Assembly: GCA_964476135.1 (NCBI GenBank) | Contig: CAYYYG010000010.1 | Span: 1-30,734 of the forward strand | Source: CAYYYG01 sp964476135 | GTDB lineage: Bacteria > Patescibacteriota > Microgenomatia > UBA1406 > GWC2-37-13 | DNA length: 30,734 nucleotides | Reading direction: 5' to 3' | Shown: piece by piece, positions 7,372-15,792 of the stretch | Numbering within the stretch: the stretch's first letter is position 1 | Layout of the letters: every line of letters begins with the position of its first letter | The notes under the pieces: generated by a model | The model's database searches: none | What the model saw: the letters and a program-made list of their open reading frames with translations, nothing else | What the model was told of the DNA's origin: nothing | Translations under genes and position numbers: made by a program

Positions 7372-8757
7372 TTAATTTTTTTTAAAAATATACTGATCCC
7401 CTTCTTCATACAGAGTTCTATATTTTTTATCTGCTTTTATTTTATCTACAAGTTTTTTAATATCTTTTATGCCTAAATAATTGTTGGGATTTTGACCATC
7501 GCGGGCATCGATGACAATCAAGTCGGGATCATGTAAGTTGTAATTGTCTCTTAATATATATATTTCACGGTGGAAAAAAGAAGGCGTGAGGTTATTTTGG
7601 GCTGCCACACTCCCCTGCTCCGGCACATTTTCTATCAGTTTATCCAAAAAAACAAAATCTTTTGTATGGCCGTAAAATGCCATATTGTAAGCCAGTCCGA
7701 GAGGGCCATGGAATATGACTCGATATAGAAACAGTCCGATTCCAATGATTATTATTCCCGACAGCTGAATAAGTTTGGCGGAAATTTTTGTCTGGATTTT
7801 TTTAAGCCCAAGTACAGTTCCTATAGCAAGTGATGGCGCTACTTCGGCATTGTAGTGCAAGCCCAGATCCCAGCGGGTTGAGCCTTCGGTTAGGAACCGA
7901 TGTGCATAATGAAATATATATAGCGGCCAAAGTGAAGGCGTGAATAAAGGAAGGCCACTAAAGCTTGCAAACGACCAGAACAGCGTTTTCAGTTTTATTG
8001 TTGGAAATATGAGGTTGTTCAATATTTTCTGAGGCGATGTTTCATAAGCGTAATAGTAATGACCGCCATTAAGAAATTTGATAACGGACATCGCAGCATA
8101 TCCATAGATCAGCGAATATACTGCGGTGAAAATAGCGATTCTTCGCCAATTGGGATTATAAAAAAACAGGAAAATCGACAGTCCGAGTCCGAGCTGGAAA
8201 AGACTCTCTTTGAATCCGAGTGTGACTATAAGGAATAGCAGATAGGATTTTTTTCTTCCGGTAAATACGCACCAGTATGTCATCATCAGGAAAAATGCGG
8301 CGATCGTCAGTTCATGGAGGTCGGAATAAGCAGCGTTCTGCAGGCCAGTAAACGAGAAATAAGATATGAGAACCGCAATTGCCAGGAAAGAATTTTTAAG
8401 CAATTTTTTAGCTATGATAAACAGTACTATTCCGCTTGCCCCAAGAAGAATGGATTGAGCGATAAGCAATATCTCCAGTTTCGATGTGAACCAATGCAGC
8501 GGAGACAATAGAAAAATGCTCGGGTTAAAATGATCAGCAAAATTTATTTTTCCGGATACTAAGATATGGTCGATAATTGGAGGCTGAAGACGGGAAATCT
8601 TCCATATCGGTACAGCAAACATGCCAAAATCATAATACCCAAGTTCATACTGCCACAGACGATTTATGTTGATTAAAGAAAAAGCTAATGCAAAGGACAA
8701 AGATAGCAAGTAAGCCAGTGTAGTGGTAATAGCTCCAAGGCTGAATATTTTTTTCAT
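7372..8757 (-). CDS. DUF2079 polytopic membrane protein
   Basis: A 461-residue membrane protein with about 10-12 hydrophobic segments. The first extracytoplasmic loop carries Y-D-F-G-M-F, then A-D-H-F-N-P-S-I-F-L-L-S-P-L-H-W and Q-S-I-L-L-G, the D/H-F-x-P signature of DUF2079. That family is related to GT-C-type lipid-linked glycosyltransferases, but no reaction is established. The C-terminal ~100 residues are soluble and include D-P-D-L-I-V-I-D-A-R. TATAAT on the minus strand (8771-8766) ends 8 nt before the ATG, without a Shine-Dalgarno. It is upstream in an operon with the VOC protein. Confidence 0.85.
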   Translation of the reverse strand: MKKIFSLGAITTTLAYLLSLSFALAFSLININRLWQYELGYYDFGMFAVPIWKISRLQPPIIDHILVSGKINFADHFNPSIFLLSPLHWFTSKLEILLIAQSILLGASGIVLFIIAKKLLKNSFLAIAVLISYFSFTGLQNAAYSDLHELTIAAFFLMMTYWCVFTGRKKSYLLFLIVTLGFKESLFQLGLGLSIFLFFYNPNWRRIAIFTAVYSLIYGYAAMSVIKFLNGGHYYYAYETSPQKILNNLIFPTIKLKTLFWSFASFSGLPLFTPSLWPLYIFHYAHRFLTEGSTRWDLGLHYNAEVAPSLAIGTVLGLKKIQTKISAKLIQLSGIIIIGIGLFLYRVIFHGPLGLAYNMAFYGHTKDFVFLDKLIENVPEQGSVAAQNNLTPSFFHREIYILRDNYNLHDPDLIVIDARDGQNPNNYLGIKDIKKLVDKIKADKKYRTLYEEGDQYIFKKN

Positions 8758-8796
8758 TTATTAGAATTATAGAAAATAATTGAATAACCTTTATGC

Positions 8797-8845
8797 AAGA
8801 AAAAAGCAGCTCGGGTTGAATTGTTTATAACAACCTCCGCTGCTT
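8797..8845 (-). terminator. Rho-independent terminator of the Cys-rich gene
   Basis: The outer stem AAGCAGC/GCTGCTT is 7 bp and perfect, the inner stem GGTTG/CAACC closes a loop, and a run of T follows on the minus strand. It begins 6 nt after the stop codon of the 67-residue gene. Confidence 0.8.
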
Positions 8846-8850
8846 GAAAA

Positions 8851-9054
8851 TTAGGAATCTGTCTGACTATTCGGATAGTGCCCGTTGTACAGGCATTGCC
8901 ACTCGCAATAGGCACAAAGATTCCACAATGACCCAGGCTTTATAGGTTCCTCGCAACGCTTATCAACCCCTAACGCCTGGTGACAGGTGCAAGTGCATTG
9001 ACACTTGCCCTCTTGGGTTTGCTCCGCGGCTGGAGCAGTTTGGATGTGTTTCAT
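8851..9054 (-). CDS. 67-residue Cys-rich miniprotein
   Basis: Short protein with nine cysteines in three groups: a C-x-C-x-C-x-C-H cluster at residues 18-25, one Cys near 34, and C-x-x-C-x-x-x-C (C-A-Y-C-E-W-Q-C) near residues 47-54, plus several His. The pattern suggests metal binding or a disulfide-bonded fold. There is no signal peptide or membrane helix. The gene is convincingly real: AAAGGATG/GAAGG sits just upstream of the ATG and a strong terminator follows. A clear Shine-Dalgarno is rare in this window. Family not recognised; a metallothionein-like or zinc-ribbon-like role is only a guess. Confidence 0.7.
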   Translation of the reverse strand: MKHIQTAPAAEQTQEGKCQCTCTCHQALGVDKRCEEPIKPGSLWNLCAYCEWQCLYNGHYPNSQTDS

Positions 9055-9166
9055 AACCCTTCATCCTTTCTCTCAGACACGCAGTAAGTAACATTCTTAC
9101 TTACTATAAGTTAGTATACTATAAGATTTGTGTATTTTGAATAAAAACTATGAAGTGATATGATTT

Positions 9167-9553
9167 TCAGCTTTCGTAGGTATACGTTTCATCGGATACG
9201 TTTATATATGCACCTGTTTGTCTTTCAACTTCGGAGACCACTTCATACAGATTTCCACCAAATACAGCCGGAGAGCTTAAGGTGAGTGCGATCAGTCCGA
9301 GTCTGACATCTTCTCGACTGGCAAGGGCAACAAGATGGTCTTTTACGCACGCAGTACTCCTCTGGCCTCCGACTACTATTTCAGATGGCGCATGCTGATC
9401 GACATAAGAGGTGTCTTCAAGATCTCCGCCTACCAGGTGACAGCCTTGTCTCTGCCAAATCTCCCAAATTTCTTTTGTTTGACGCGGTGCTCCTAGTCGT
9501 ACATGCGGATGTATTAATGATCTCAGTACTTCTTGCATATGTATATTATACAT
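9167..9553 (-). CDS. unknown ~128-residue protein
   Basis: The open frame continues upstream into the N gap, but the first usable ATG is at 9553 (a second in-frame ATG at 9538). The sequence between there and the gap includes a hairpin at 9641-9669, so a start at 9553 or 9538 is the better reading. The product is soluble, with V-G-G-Q-R-S-T-A-C-V-K-D-H in the middle and a C-terminal helix-rich half (S-R-E-D-V-R-L-G-L-I-A-L). No Shine-Dalgarno is evident. No family recognised and no function can be given. Confidence 0.55.
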   Translation of the reverse strand: MYNIHMQEVLRSLIHPHVRLGAPRQTKEIWEIWQRQGCHLVGGDLEDTSYVDQHAPSEIVVGGQRSTACVKDHLVALASREDVRLGLIALTLSSPAVFGGNLYEVVSEVERQTGAYINVSDETYTYES

Positions 9554-9640
9554 ATTTATTATATCAAATATTTTTATAAAAACATTTCTATAGTTTGTAG
9601 AGCTGTGGCTAAATGCTAGATGTATTAAATGAAGAAGATT

Positions 9641-9669
9641 GGACATGGGGATTTGCGATCCCCATGTCC
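9641..9669 (-). terminator. perfect 12-bp hairpin beside the assembly gap, possible terminator
   Basis: GGACATGGGGAT and ATCCCCATGTCC form a perfect 12-bp inverted repeat with a 5-nt loop. On the minus strand the downstream tail AATCTTCTTCATTT is only moderately T-rich. It could terminate the gene that lies across the gap. It ends three bases before the run of N. Confidence 0.45.
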
Positions 9670-9672
9670 TGT

Positions 9673-9772
9673 NNNNNNNNNNNNNNNNNNNNNNNNNNNN
9701 NNNNNNNNNNNNNNNNNNNNNNNNNNNNNNNNNNNNNNNNNNNNNNNNNNNNNNNNNNNNNNNNNNNNNNNN
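9673..9772. other. assembly gap (100 N)
   Basis: A run of exactly 100 N, the conventional filler for a scaffold gap of unknown length. The C-terminus of the gene at 9773-10533 is lost in it, and the true distance to the hairpin at 9641 is unknown. Confidence 0.98.
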
Positions 9773-10533
9773 TGCGACATAACAAGAGCGCCTACCTCTG
9801 GACAATAATACTTATACTCTCGCGATTCCGGGTCAAGCGGCGTCCAGTCGTAGAACTGTACGCAGTCGTCGTATTCGCCCATTTTTATTTTTACTTCAAC
9901 ATCAGTAGCGACTACATCGCGGGTATCTTCTGCTTCACCTTCGTAATATTCCTGTAGATAAGAGTCGCCGACTTTATGTTTTCCTTTTATCCAGATACCG
10001 GGCAACGCACCGTCTTCTCCGGCGAGCCAGGAACCGTCGTGATCCACAAGTTTGCCATCTACATAATTGTCTACCTCTTCGCCGAAATACCATACATTCC
10101 CCTTTTTATCTTGAGCGAGGTAGTCGTAAGTTTCTTCTATTAATTCTTTCTTGCTAAATTTTTTATCACCATTTGTATCGAGCCAGACGCGATCCCAATA
10201 AGTTATCGTATCCACCCCCATGAGTTTTTTTCTTTTGGCGAGCATTTCAATCTGTATCCGTTCAAGTCCTTCTTCTGTTTCTAATTCATAAGTCATCACC
10301 CGTCCGACCGGGAGGCGGAAGTATTTGTTTGTTATATTGGTTGTAAAATCGGAAGGTTTGATTCTTGGACTGTATTCTTTGGCATTGGTATTGGTTGTGA
10401 CTTTATGATCGGAGCGTGTGAGCTGTGATGTTATGATAATACCAGCAACCGCAAGAACAACCATCAGGCCGATTTGAGTTGCGGACGAGATTGGTTTTAT
10501 CCGAGATTTCGAGGCATTTTTGGTTTTTGCCAT
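9773..10533 (-). CDS. membrane-anchored secreted protein with EF-hand-like loop (3' end lost in gap)
   Basis: About 253 residues are visible from the ATG at 10533 before the gap. A basic N-terminus (residues 1-20) and a hydrophobic helix (about 21-40) anchor an exterior domain. That domain contains D-T-N-G-D-K-K-F-S-K-K-E, a calcium-loop-like (EF-hand/dockerin-type) segment, then A-Q-D-K-K-G-N-V-W-Y-F-G-E, G-S-W-L-A-G-E-D-G-A-L-P-G-I and P-L-D-P-E-S-R-E-Y-K-Y-Y-C-P-E-V-G. From memory these blocks recur in a widespread family of uncharacterised exported bacterial proteins; I cannot name a function. Reading the frame on through the N run to 9625 is arbitrary and should not be trusted. Confidence 0.75.
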
Positions 10534-10561
10534 TTTGATTAGTAAATATTAATTTTTGCTG

Positions 10562-10657
10562 ACGTTAACAGCTTATGTTAACAGTATAAAATTACTATAG
10601 CGGAGTCAATAGGAATGTTAATTATTTAGAATTATTAACCGGCATACAATCGTTAAA
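10562..10657. promoter_or_regulatory. cluster of GTTAA-type elements between divergent genes
   Basis: Five related hexamers occur in this divergent intergenic region: GTTAAC at 10564 and 10577 (13 nt apart), GTTAAT at 10617, its inverse ATTAAC at 10634, and GTTAAA at 10652. The pair at 10617/10634 forms an inverted repeat. A repressor or activator site serving the helicase or the exported protein is possible; AT-richness alone could also produce it. Confidence 0.3.
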
Positions 10658-10673
10658 GTGTTATCATACGGAT

Positions 10674-11852
10674 ATGAGTAGCTCCAGTCTTTCTCCTGAT
10701 CAACAAACGGCTATAGAAATGCTTACTCAATGGTATGTTCGAAAAGATAGGACACAGCATGTGACTTTGGGCGGATATGCCGGCACAGGCAAAACAACAC
10801 TTATAGGGCATATCAGGCAGATGTTATCCAGCCAGAATAGCACTCTTCGGGTAGCGTTTGCCAGCTATACAGGGAAAGCGGTACGGGTTCTCCGGTCCAA
10901 GCTTAATGAGCATAAGGCATTGAGACCCAAAGATACGGTTGGCACAATCCATTCGCTTATATATTCTCCTATAGTAAATGAAAAAGAAGAGATCATCGGC
11001 TGGAAAAGAAAGGATAAAATCGACTGTAATCTGATAATAATCGATGAGGCATCGATGGTTGATGGTGTTATATGGAACGATTTGTTAACTTACGGGGTAC
11101 CAATAATTGCTGTTGGCGATCACGGGCAGCTGCCGCCAATACAGGAGGGGTTTAATTTGATGAGCTCTCCGATGTTCAGGTTAGAGCGCATACATCGTCA
11201 GGCGGAAACCAATCCCATTATCGGCTTATCGATACAGGCTAGAGAACACGGATTTATCAGACCCGGGCATTACTCAGATCATGTCGTAAAATATGATCTT
11301 AACGAATCGGATTCGCATGAAATTATGCAGGAGCTTCTTGCCAGCTCAGATTCCCGTGTTTTAATACTGTGCGGTTATAACAATACGCGGATAAAGCTTA
11401 ATCAGCACATAAGACAAATGAGAGGTTATCATTCCCCGGCTCCCGCAGTTGGCGATCGGCTTATATGTCTCAGAAATAATCATAAAAAGAATATTTACAA
11501 CGGGATGACGGGTGAGCTGACTGCTTTGGAACCTAGAGATAATGACTGGCTGTATGCTCAGATCAGTATGGATGAGGAAAATCAATTGTATAAAGGAACA
11601 ATCTCCGCACGCCAGTTCGGAATGAAAACTGGCCTAAATTTTACCGAAAACAGAAAAGCTGTTATGCAGGGAGATTTATTCGATTTTGGGTATGCGCTCA
11701 CTGTACATAAAGCTCAGGGCAGCCAGGCTAAAAAAGTAATCCTGTTTGAAGAAAGATTTCCTAAGATGACCGATGAACAGTGGCGGCGATGGCTATACAC
11801 GGCAGTAACCCGTGCGGAGGAGGAGCTCTATATTTTTGGGCGAAATACATAG
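10674..11852 (+). CDS. RecD/Dda-like superfamily 1B DNA helicase
   Basis: A 392-residue ATP-dependent 5'-3' helicase-like protein with all core motifs: Walker A G-Y-A-G-T-G-K-T (34-41), motif Ia A-S-Y-T-G-K-A, Walker B I-I-I-D-E-A-S-M-V-D (Asp124, Glu125), motif III G-D-H-G-Q-L-P-P (148-155), motif V L-T-V-H-K-A-Q-G-S-Q, and motif VI Y-T-A-V-T-R-A near the C-terminus. It is short compared with RecD2 and lacks its long N-terminal region, closer in size to phage T4 Dda. Likely role is DNA repair, recombination or replication restart; it is not next to RecB/RecC or a relaxase. TATCAT at 10662-10667 ends 6 nt before the ATG, with no Shine-Dalgarno, so the mRNA is probably leaderless. Confidence 0.93.
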   Translation: MSSSSLSPDQQTAIEMLTQWYVRKDRTQHVTLGGYAGTGKTTLIGHIRQMLSSQNSTLRVAFASYTGKAVRVLRSKLNEHKALRPKDTVGTIHSLIYSPIVNEKEEIIGWKRKDKIDCNLIIIDEASMVDGVIWNDLLTYGVPIIAVGDHGQLPPIQEGFNLMSSPMFRLERIHRQAETNPIIGLSIQAREHGFIRPGHYSDHVVKYDLNESDSHEIMQELLASSDSRVLILCGYNNTRIKLNQHIRQMRGYHSPAPAVGDRLICLRNNHKKNIYNGMTGELTALEPRDNDWLYAQISMDEENQLYKGTISARQFGMKTGLNFTENRKAVMQGDLFDFGYALTVHKAQGSQAKKVILFEERFPKMTDEQWRRWLYTAVTRAEEELYIFGRNT

Positions 11853-11905
11853 GTTAAATAATTCGATTAGATATATAATGTGGTGTTGGCAGTTCAATCA
11901 CAAAT

Positions 11906-12613
11906 ATGGACGGTGAATCATCTATAGGCATAGGAGGAGGGCGCGAGCTTAGGGAGCCGGTTTTTGACCTTATGAATGAAAATTCGAATAAGGTTGATGT
12001 GACTGTTGGAGATGGACTCGTTTCTGCTGATCATATCGGCGGCCGCTTTATTCCCGGCTATGACCTGGTACCTATGGGGCATGTGTCTTTGAGAGATAAT
12101 AACTATGTCAGATTTATGCGGTTTGATCTTGTTCATGATGAGCAGAAAGGATATTTTGCTCATACTGGCTTTGATTTGGCGAAAGCAGTTGCGACGCGAG
12201 CAGATAGAGGGTATTTTGCACCCGACAGACGTGCGAACATACAAGAGCTTCTCAAAGCAAGAGGATATAAAGTAGAACAGTACGAAGAAGCACTGTCTGA
12301 GTCAGATAAAAAAAGATACGGATTGAGATTGGTCATGAATGGCATTAGCTATGATCTTTATTTTGGACATCAGACTGAGTCAGACGCTATTGCCGCTGCT
12401 ACCTCCGGCAAATTAAAGAATCGCAGAAAGGCTCGAATGGAAAAGGGGCAGACAGAAAACAGGCTCGTTAGTCTTGATTCTGCTGAGGTAAAGCTGGATG
12501 ACGCCGGAAAAGTAATTGCCGGGCATGCCCAGGTTACCAAGGATGTTTTTGCCGCACTTATGAGCGAGGCCGGCATTACCCTTACTACACCCGTCAGTTT
12601 GGTATTTAGATAA
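11906..12613 (+). CDS. unknown 235-residue soluble protein
   Basis: No recognised family. The N-terminal ~25 residues are Gly-rich and polar; no membrane helix is present. The central part alternates strands and helices (F-M-R-F-D-L-V-H-D, L-R-L-V-M-N-G-I-S-Y-D-L-Y-F-G). Residues ~165-185 are Lys/Arg-rich. The C-terminal ~45 residues look like a small beta domain. TATAAT at 11874-11879 would start the mRNA about 20 nt before the ATG; no Shine-Dalgarno is visible, so a somewhat different start is possible. It lies between the helicase and tRNA-Ser(ACT), which could be co-transcribed. Confidence 0.65.
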   Translation: MDGESSIGIGGGRELREPVFDLMNENSNKVDVTVGDGLVSADHIGGRFIPGYDLVPMGHVSLRDNNYVRFMRFDLVHDEQKGYFAHTGFDLAKAVATRADRGYFAPDRRANIQELLKARGYKVEQYEEALSESDKKRYGLRLVMNGISYDLYFGHQTESDAIAAATSGKLKNRRKARMEKGQTENRLVSLDSAEVKLDDAGKVIAGHAQVTKDVFAALMSEAGITLTTPVSLVFR

Positions 12614-12625
12614 TATTGTTAATGA

Positions 12626-12712
12626 GGAGAGGTGGCTGAGTGGCCGAAAGCAACGGTTTACTAAACCGTCGTCCGGGTAACCGGACCGGGGGTTCGAATC
12701 CCTCCCTCTCCG
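12626..12712 (+). tRNA. tRNA-Ser with anticodon ACT
   Basis: Class II tRNA with a perfect acceptor stem GGAGAGG/CCTCTCC (12626-12632/12705-12711). D-stem is GCT/AGC. Anticodon stem ACGGT/ACCGT encloses loop TTACTAA, with U33 at 12659 and anticodon ACT at 12660-12662. The variable arm is strong (GTCCGG-GTAA-CCGGAC). The T-arm GGGGG-TTCGAAT-CCCTC has one G-T pair. The discriminator is G12712 and CCA is not fully encoded. It should serve AGY serine codons, for which bacteria normally use GCT; A at position 34 is unusual (see findings). Confidence 0.92.
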
Positions 12713-12922
12713 CCTTCTTCGCGCCAGACACGATGTGATATTCCGAAGTTTAAATCTGTCGATAATGGGTTGTCCACCTGCACAATTCCAGAAGGATAGC
12801 CGATCACAACTTCATAAATTTTTCAGTTGAATGGCTTGGATATATTATCGGATTTTAGCTAACGGCTCTTGGTATGGGTATGCTTGACAATAATAAACAC
12901 TTTGATTATTCTGTAAGAGTAA
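12713..12922 (+). promoter_or_regulatory. intergenic region with promoter of the first GH-like gene
   Basis: No gene is seen in these 210 nt. At the end, TTGACA (12884-12889) and TATTCT (12907-12912) are spaced 17 nt. The -10 ends 10 nt before the ATG at 12923, so the leader would be only about 3-4 nt. Confidence 0.6.
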
Positions 12923-15787
12923 ATGGATACTAACATTCGGAAAGGTGCTTCTTCTTTGCCATTGTTGTTTTTTTCCATTTCTGGAATAGTTGTCGTAACT
13001 GCTTTAATAGGTAATCTGCTTTTATTAAATACCAATAAATCCCAAACGACTGAATCGCGGGCCGAAACAGCTGATGTCCAGGCAACAGTGAATCCTCCTG
13101 AAGAAGGTGGTGGCGACGGTGAAATTACGGATCCTACTGCCGGCTATAATAATATAAATGTTGCGCTAGATACCGTAAAGCCCTTTGTGATGTATCATAA
13201 TCAGGCTGTAGCTACGCCCGACCAAGCGCTTCTGGATCTCTGGGCCCAGTATGGACTTGCCCACTTAAATACTCCTGATACAAGAAATACCATTTCCTAC
13301 CTCAGACAGCGGAACAATAATATGTGGGCCCTTACCTACCGGCAGTCGAATGGAGTTGCTGCAGTTGCTGGCGAAACTGCCCTTATTTGGGGAAAAGATC
13401 CCCGCTTTGATGAGCGGGAAGAATGGCTGGCATCGAACCTTGATGAGTCGATCTTTGCGCATGCTGCGGAGCCATCCAACCTGATTGTTAGTATGCCGAA
13501 TCCGAAGCAGGTTGATCTTAATTGGGCGTCAGATAAACGTGGCGTTGCAGGAGGATTGTCTGTTAAGGGATATAATATATATACTGGTGACTCAAGTGTG
13601 CAATCCAAGAAAATTGCATATGTGCCGGCAGCCGGGCCACTTTTTTATTCGTATACACCAATTGCTAACGAAACTCACTATAAAATTACAACCGTATTAA
13701 ATAATGCAACTGAAACGGAACTCGCATATTCAAAAGCCCGGGCTTATGATCAAGTTCACCGGTTTATGCGTTCGGTTGATTTTACTACCGAATGTGTAGA
13801 TCCAAAACCGTGGGCGCATTACGATTGTTTTCATGGATATCCAGATATTAACTTAAAATATACATTTAATGTTCAACTGAATCCGGATGGGTTTACTCCT
13901 TCGGAAGTGGCAATATATTATGCTCCCGAAGCAGTTAGTAATTTTTACTATACTCCGGCCGTTTCAAATGGAGCTAAGTTAATTCTTACACAAGGGGCAA
14001 ACGGAGTATATTCCGGATCAGTTACCATTAAAAATGTACCCGACAGCTCCCGTTCAATTCCATTCTTTGTATATATTTCAGGCAATCTTTCCAACGGTAC
14101 GGCATTCCAGAGAAAATACCCTTCAAATAATGTCTTGAATACAAACATTAATAACAGAATCAGGTATGTAAAATGGGGCAGCTACGCAGCCGAGCTGACG
14201 AGTCCATCTTGGAAGACATTTACTATTGAGCAAATCAGAGACAGAATGAGCAGGTTTGGTTATACCGGCGCATATTTTGATATGGCTTTTAGCTCGGCAG
14301 ACCGGGGACCTCTCACCTACGATACACGGAATGAGTTATTACCTGTGCGTTCTGATACCGCTGGCATATCGGAGTATGTGAAACGTGAATACCTGGATAA
14401 ATATGCAATTTATACAGCAATTAAGCAATCGATTCCTGGTGTTCAGGTAATTTTAAATACTCCTTCGCTGCAGCAGATTGTTATGGCAAACCAGCCAGAT
14501 TTACTGGACGTAGCTGATGGCGCAAAAATTGAAAATTCCTTTTTGAAATTAAATGGCGGGCCGAAACCATACGCGCTGTGGCTGGCTGATATGCTCACCT
14601 ATATTTCGTATCAGGATAAAAATAAACTGGTCGAACTAAACCCAAAATTTCCAACCAAGCCGTATCAGAGGCCTCCTTACCCCACGACATCGGAAGATGA
14701 CCGGTGGTATGCATATACTTCGTATTTATTGGGAAAGCTAAATGGCACGGCGCCAAGTTATTACAATATTCATCCTTTTGGACTCAGCCGCCCTATCCCT
14801 GAATTCAGCATCAGCTTAGGACCGCCAGTTGGCGGGTATGCGGAGTTGAAAAGTGCATTATCAAGAAATGACCCGTGGTTTTCGCGGGTATACCAAAAAG
14901 GAGTCGTTATTGTAAACCCATCCGACACTGTGCTTACTATCGGACAGACCGGATTATCATTCCCAGCCGGAAGCACTGTTGCGCGGCTTGATCCAACCGG
15001 CGTAGATCCGACCGTGACATTCGAGCCTGTTTCGCCCAGTACTCAGATACCATCAAAATCAGGAAGAATTATTGTGTATGGTGCTGTTCAGGCAACCCCC
15101 ACATCCATTCCTCCTTCGTTAACACCAACCTCAACCCCCATCCCACCCACGCCAACCTCAATCCCATCAAACACACCAACTCCCCTCCCCTCATCAACAC
15201 CAACCAGTGTACCTTCACCAACACGGACACCAACACCAACGCGAATTCCAACCAATACGCCAATCCCGCCCACACCAACACGAACACCCACTCCCGGACT
15301 TGGTACTGTAATCAAAGTTAAAGATCAATCTGTAGCCAATAATATAATAACTAACACGTCCCGTTCCGATTTCGCCTGCGAATTCGGTAAATGGTGTAAA
15401 TGGCAGAGAGTAAATTATTCCTCAAGCATAATTAATCAAGATGGTTCGATAAGCGTATATACGCCAGCGCGAAGCGGTGACTTTGGATCCTGCTGGATAC
15501 AGTGGCTTCAGGGAGCAAAAGCGGACGGATCGACCTATCGTGTGCGAGCTACTTTTGAGAGTGATTTTCCTCTGAATACTTCTTTCATACAGCTGCAGAC
15601 GTATAATAAAGTGAATTATCTCAGTCGGCCATGGTATACAACCGGACGCACCGCAATCGATGAAACCGTTACCATAACAGACAGCTATCGAGACTTCGTG
15701 GCAATAAAATTCTGCTCCTTTGGCAATAATTCCACGGCAACCTCCCGCTCCTCAACATTAAGGAAGATATCGGTGGAGAAAATGTGA
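12923..15787 (+). CDS. large secreted glycoside-hydrolase-like protein with Thr/Pro linker and C-terminal module
   Basis: A 954-residue exported protein. Residues 12-35 form a signal/anchor helix, followed by S-R-A-E at 45-48. The region ~75-410 appears beta-rich, with a fibronectin-III-like stretch (V-D-L-N-W-A-S...G-Y-N-I-Y-T-G) near 195-215. Residues ~410-690 look like a (beta/alpha)8 barrel of the putative glycosidase GHL15/GHL10 type: G-A-Y-F-D-M-A-F with Asp453 and G-A-K-I-E-N-S-F with Glu537 at strand ends are candidate catalytic acids. A Thr/Pro linker (~724-793) leads to a 160-residue Cys-containing module (795-954), identical to the end of the protein at 17793-19907. The module may bind carbohydrate or cell wall. 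Substrate unknown; the alginate lyase next door suggests exopolysaccharide. Confidence 0.78.
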   Translation: MDTNIRKGASSLPLLFFSISGIVVVTALIGNLLLLNTNKSQTTESRAETADVQATVNPPEEGGGDGEITDPTAGYNNINVALDTVKPFVMYHNQAVATPDQALLDLWAQYGLAHLNTPDTRNTISYLRQRNNNMWALTYRQSNGVAAVAGETALIWGKDPRFDEREEWLASNLDESIFAHAAEPSNLIVSMPNPKQVDLNWASDKRGVAGGLSVKGYNIYTGDSSVQSKKIAYVPAAGPLFYSYTPIANETHYKITTVLNNATETELAYSKARAYDQVHRFMRSVDFTTECVDPKPWAHYDCFHGYPDINLKYTFNVQLNPDGFTPSEVAIYYAPEAVSNFYYTPAVSNGAKLILTQGANGVYSGSVTIKNVPDSSRSIPFFVYISGNLSNGTAFQRKYPSNNVLNTNINNRIRYVKWGSYAAELTSPSWKTFTIEQIRDRMSRFGYTGAYFDMAFSSADRGPLTYDTRNELLPVRSDTAGISEYVKREYLDKYAIYTAIKQSIPGVQVILNTPSLQQIVMANQPDLLDVADGAKIENSFLKLNGGPKPYALWLADMLTYISYQDKNKLVELNPKFPTKPYQRPPYPTTSEDDRWYAYTSYLLGKLNGTAPSYYNIHPFGLSRPIPEFSISLGPPVGGYAELKSALSRNDPWFSRVYQKGVVIVNPSDTVLTIGQTGLSFPAGSTVARLDPTGVDPTVTFEPVSPSTQIPSKSGRIIVYGAVQATPTSIPPSLTPTSTPIPPTPTSIPSNTPTPLPSSTPTSVPSPTRTPTPTRIPTNTPIPPTPTRTPTPGLGTVIKVKDQSVANNIITNTSRSDFACEFGKWCKWQRVNYSSSIINQDGSISVYTPARSGDFGSCWIQWLQGAKADGSTYRVRATFESDFPLNTSFIQLQTYNKVNYLSRPWYTTGRTAIDETVTITDSYRDFVAIKFCSFGNNSTATSRSSTLRKISVEKM

Positions 15788-15792
15788 TTTTT
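15306..15792 (+). repeat. 487-nt direct repeat, copy 1
   Basis: Identical at every base to 19426-19912 (offset 4120 nt). It encodes the complete 160-residue C-terminal module plus the stop codon and five bases beyond. The flanking linker sequences on the 5' side are similar in composition but not identical. Confidence 0.98.

Noticed and set aside
9554..9805. Upstream extension of the 128-residue gene through the gap
   Set aside because: It crosses the hairpin and the N run; the ATG at 9553 is the better start.
9625..10533. Single open frame running through the N gap
   Set aside because: The frame across 100 N of unknown true length is meaningless; only 9773-10533 is supported.
15069..15315. 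Val/Gly-rich minus-strand ORFs (also at 18995-19435)
   Set aside because: They are the complement of the Thr/Pro linker codons and have no independent signals.
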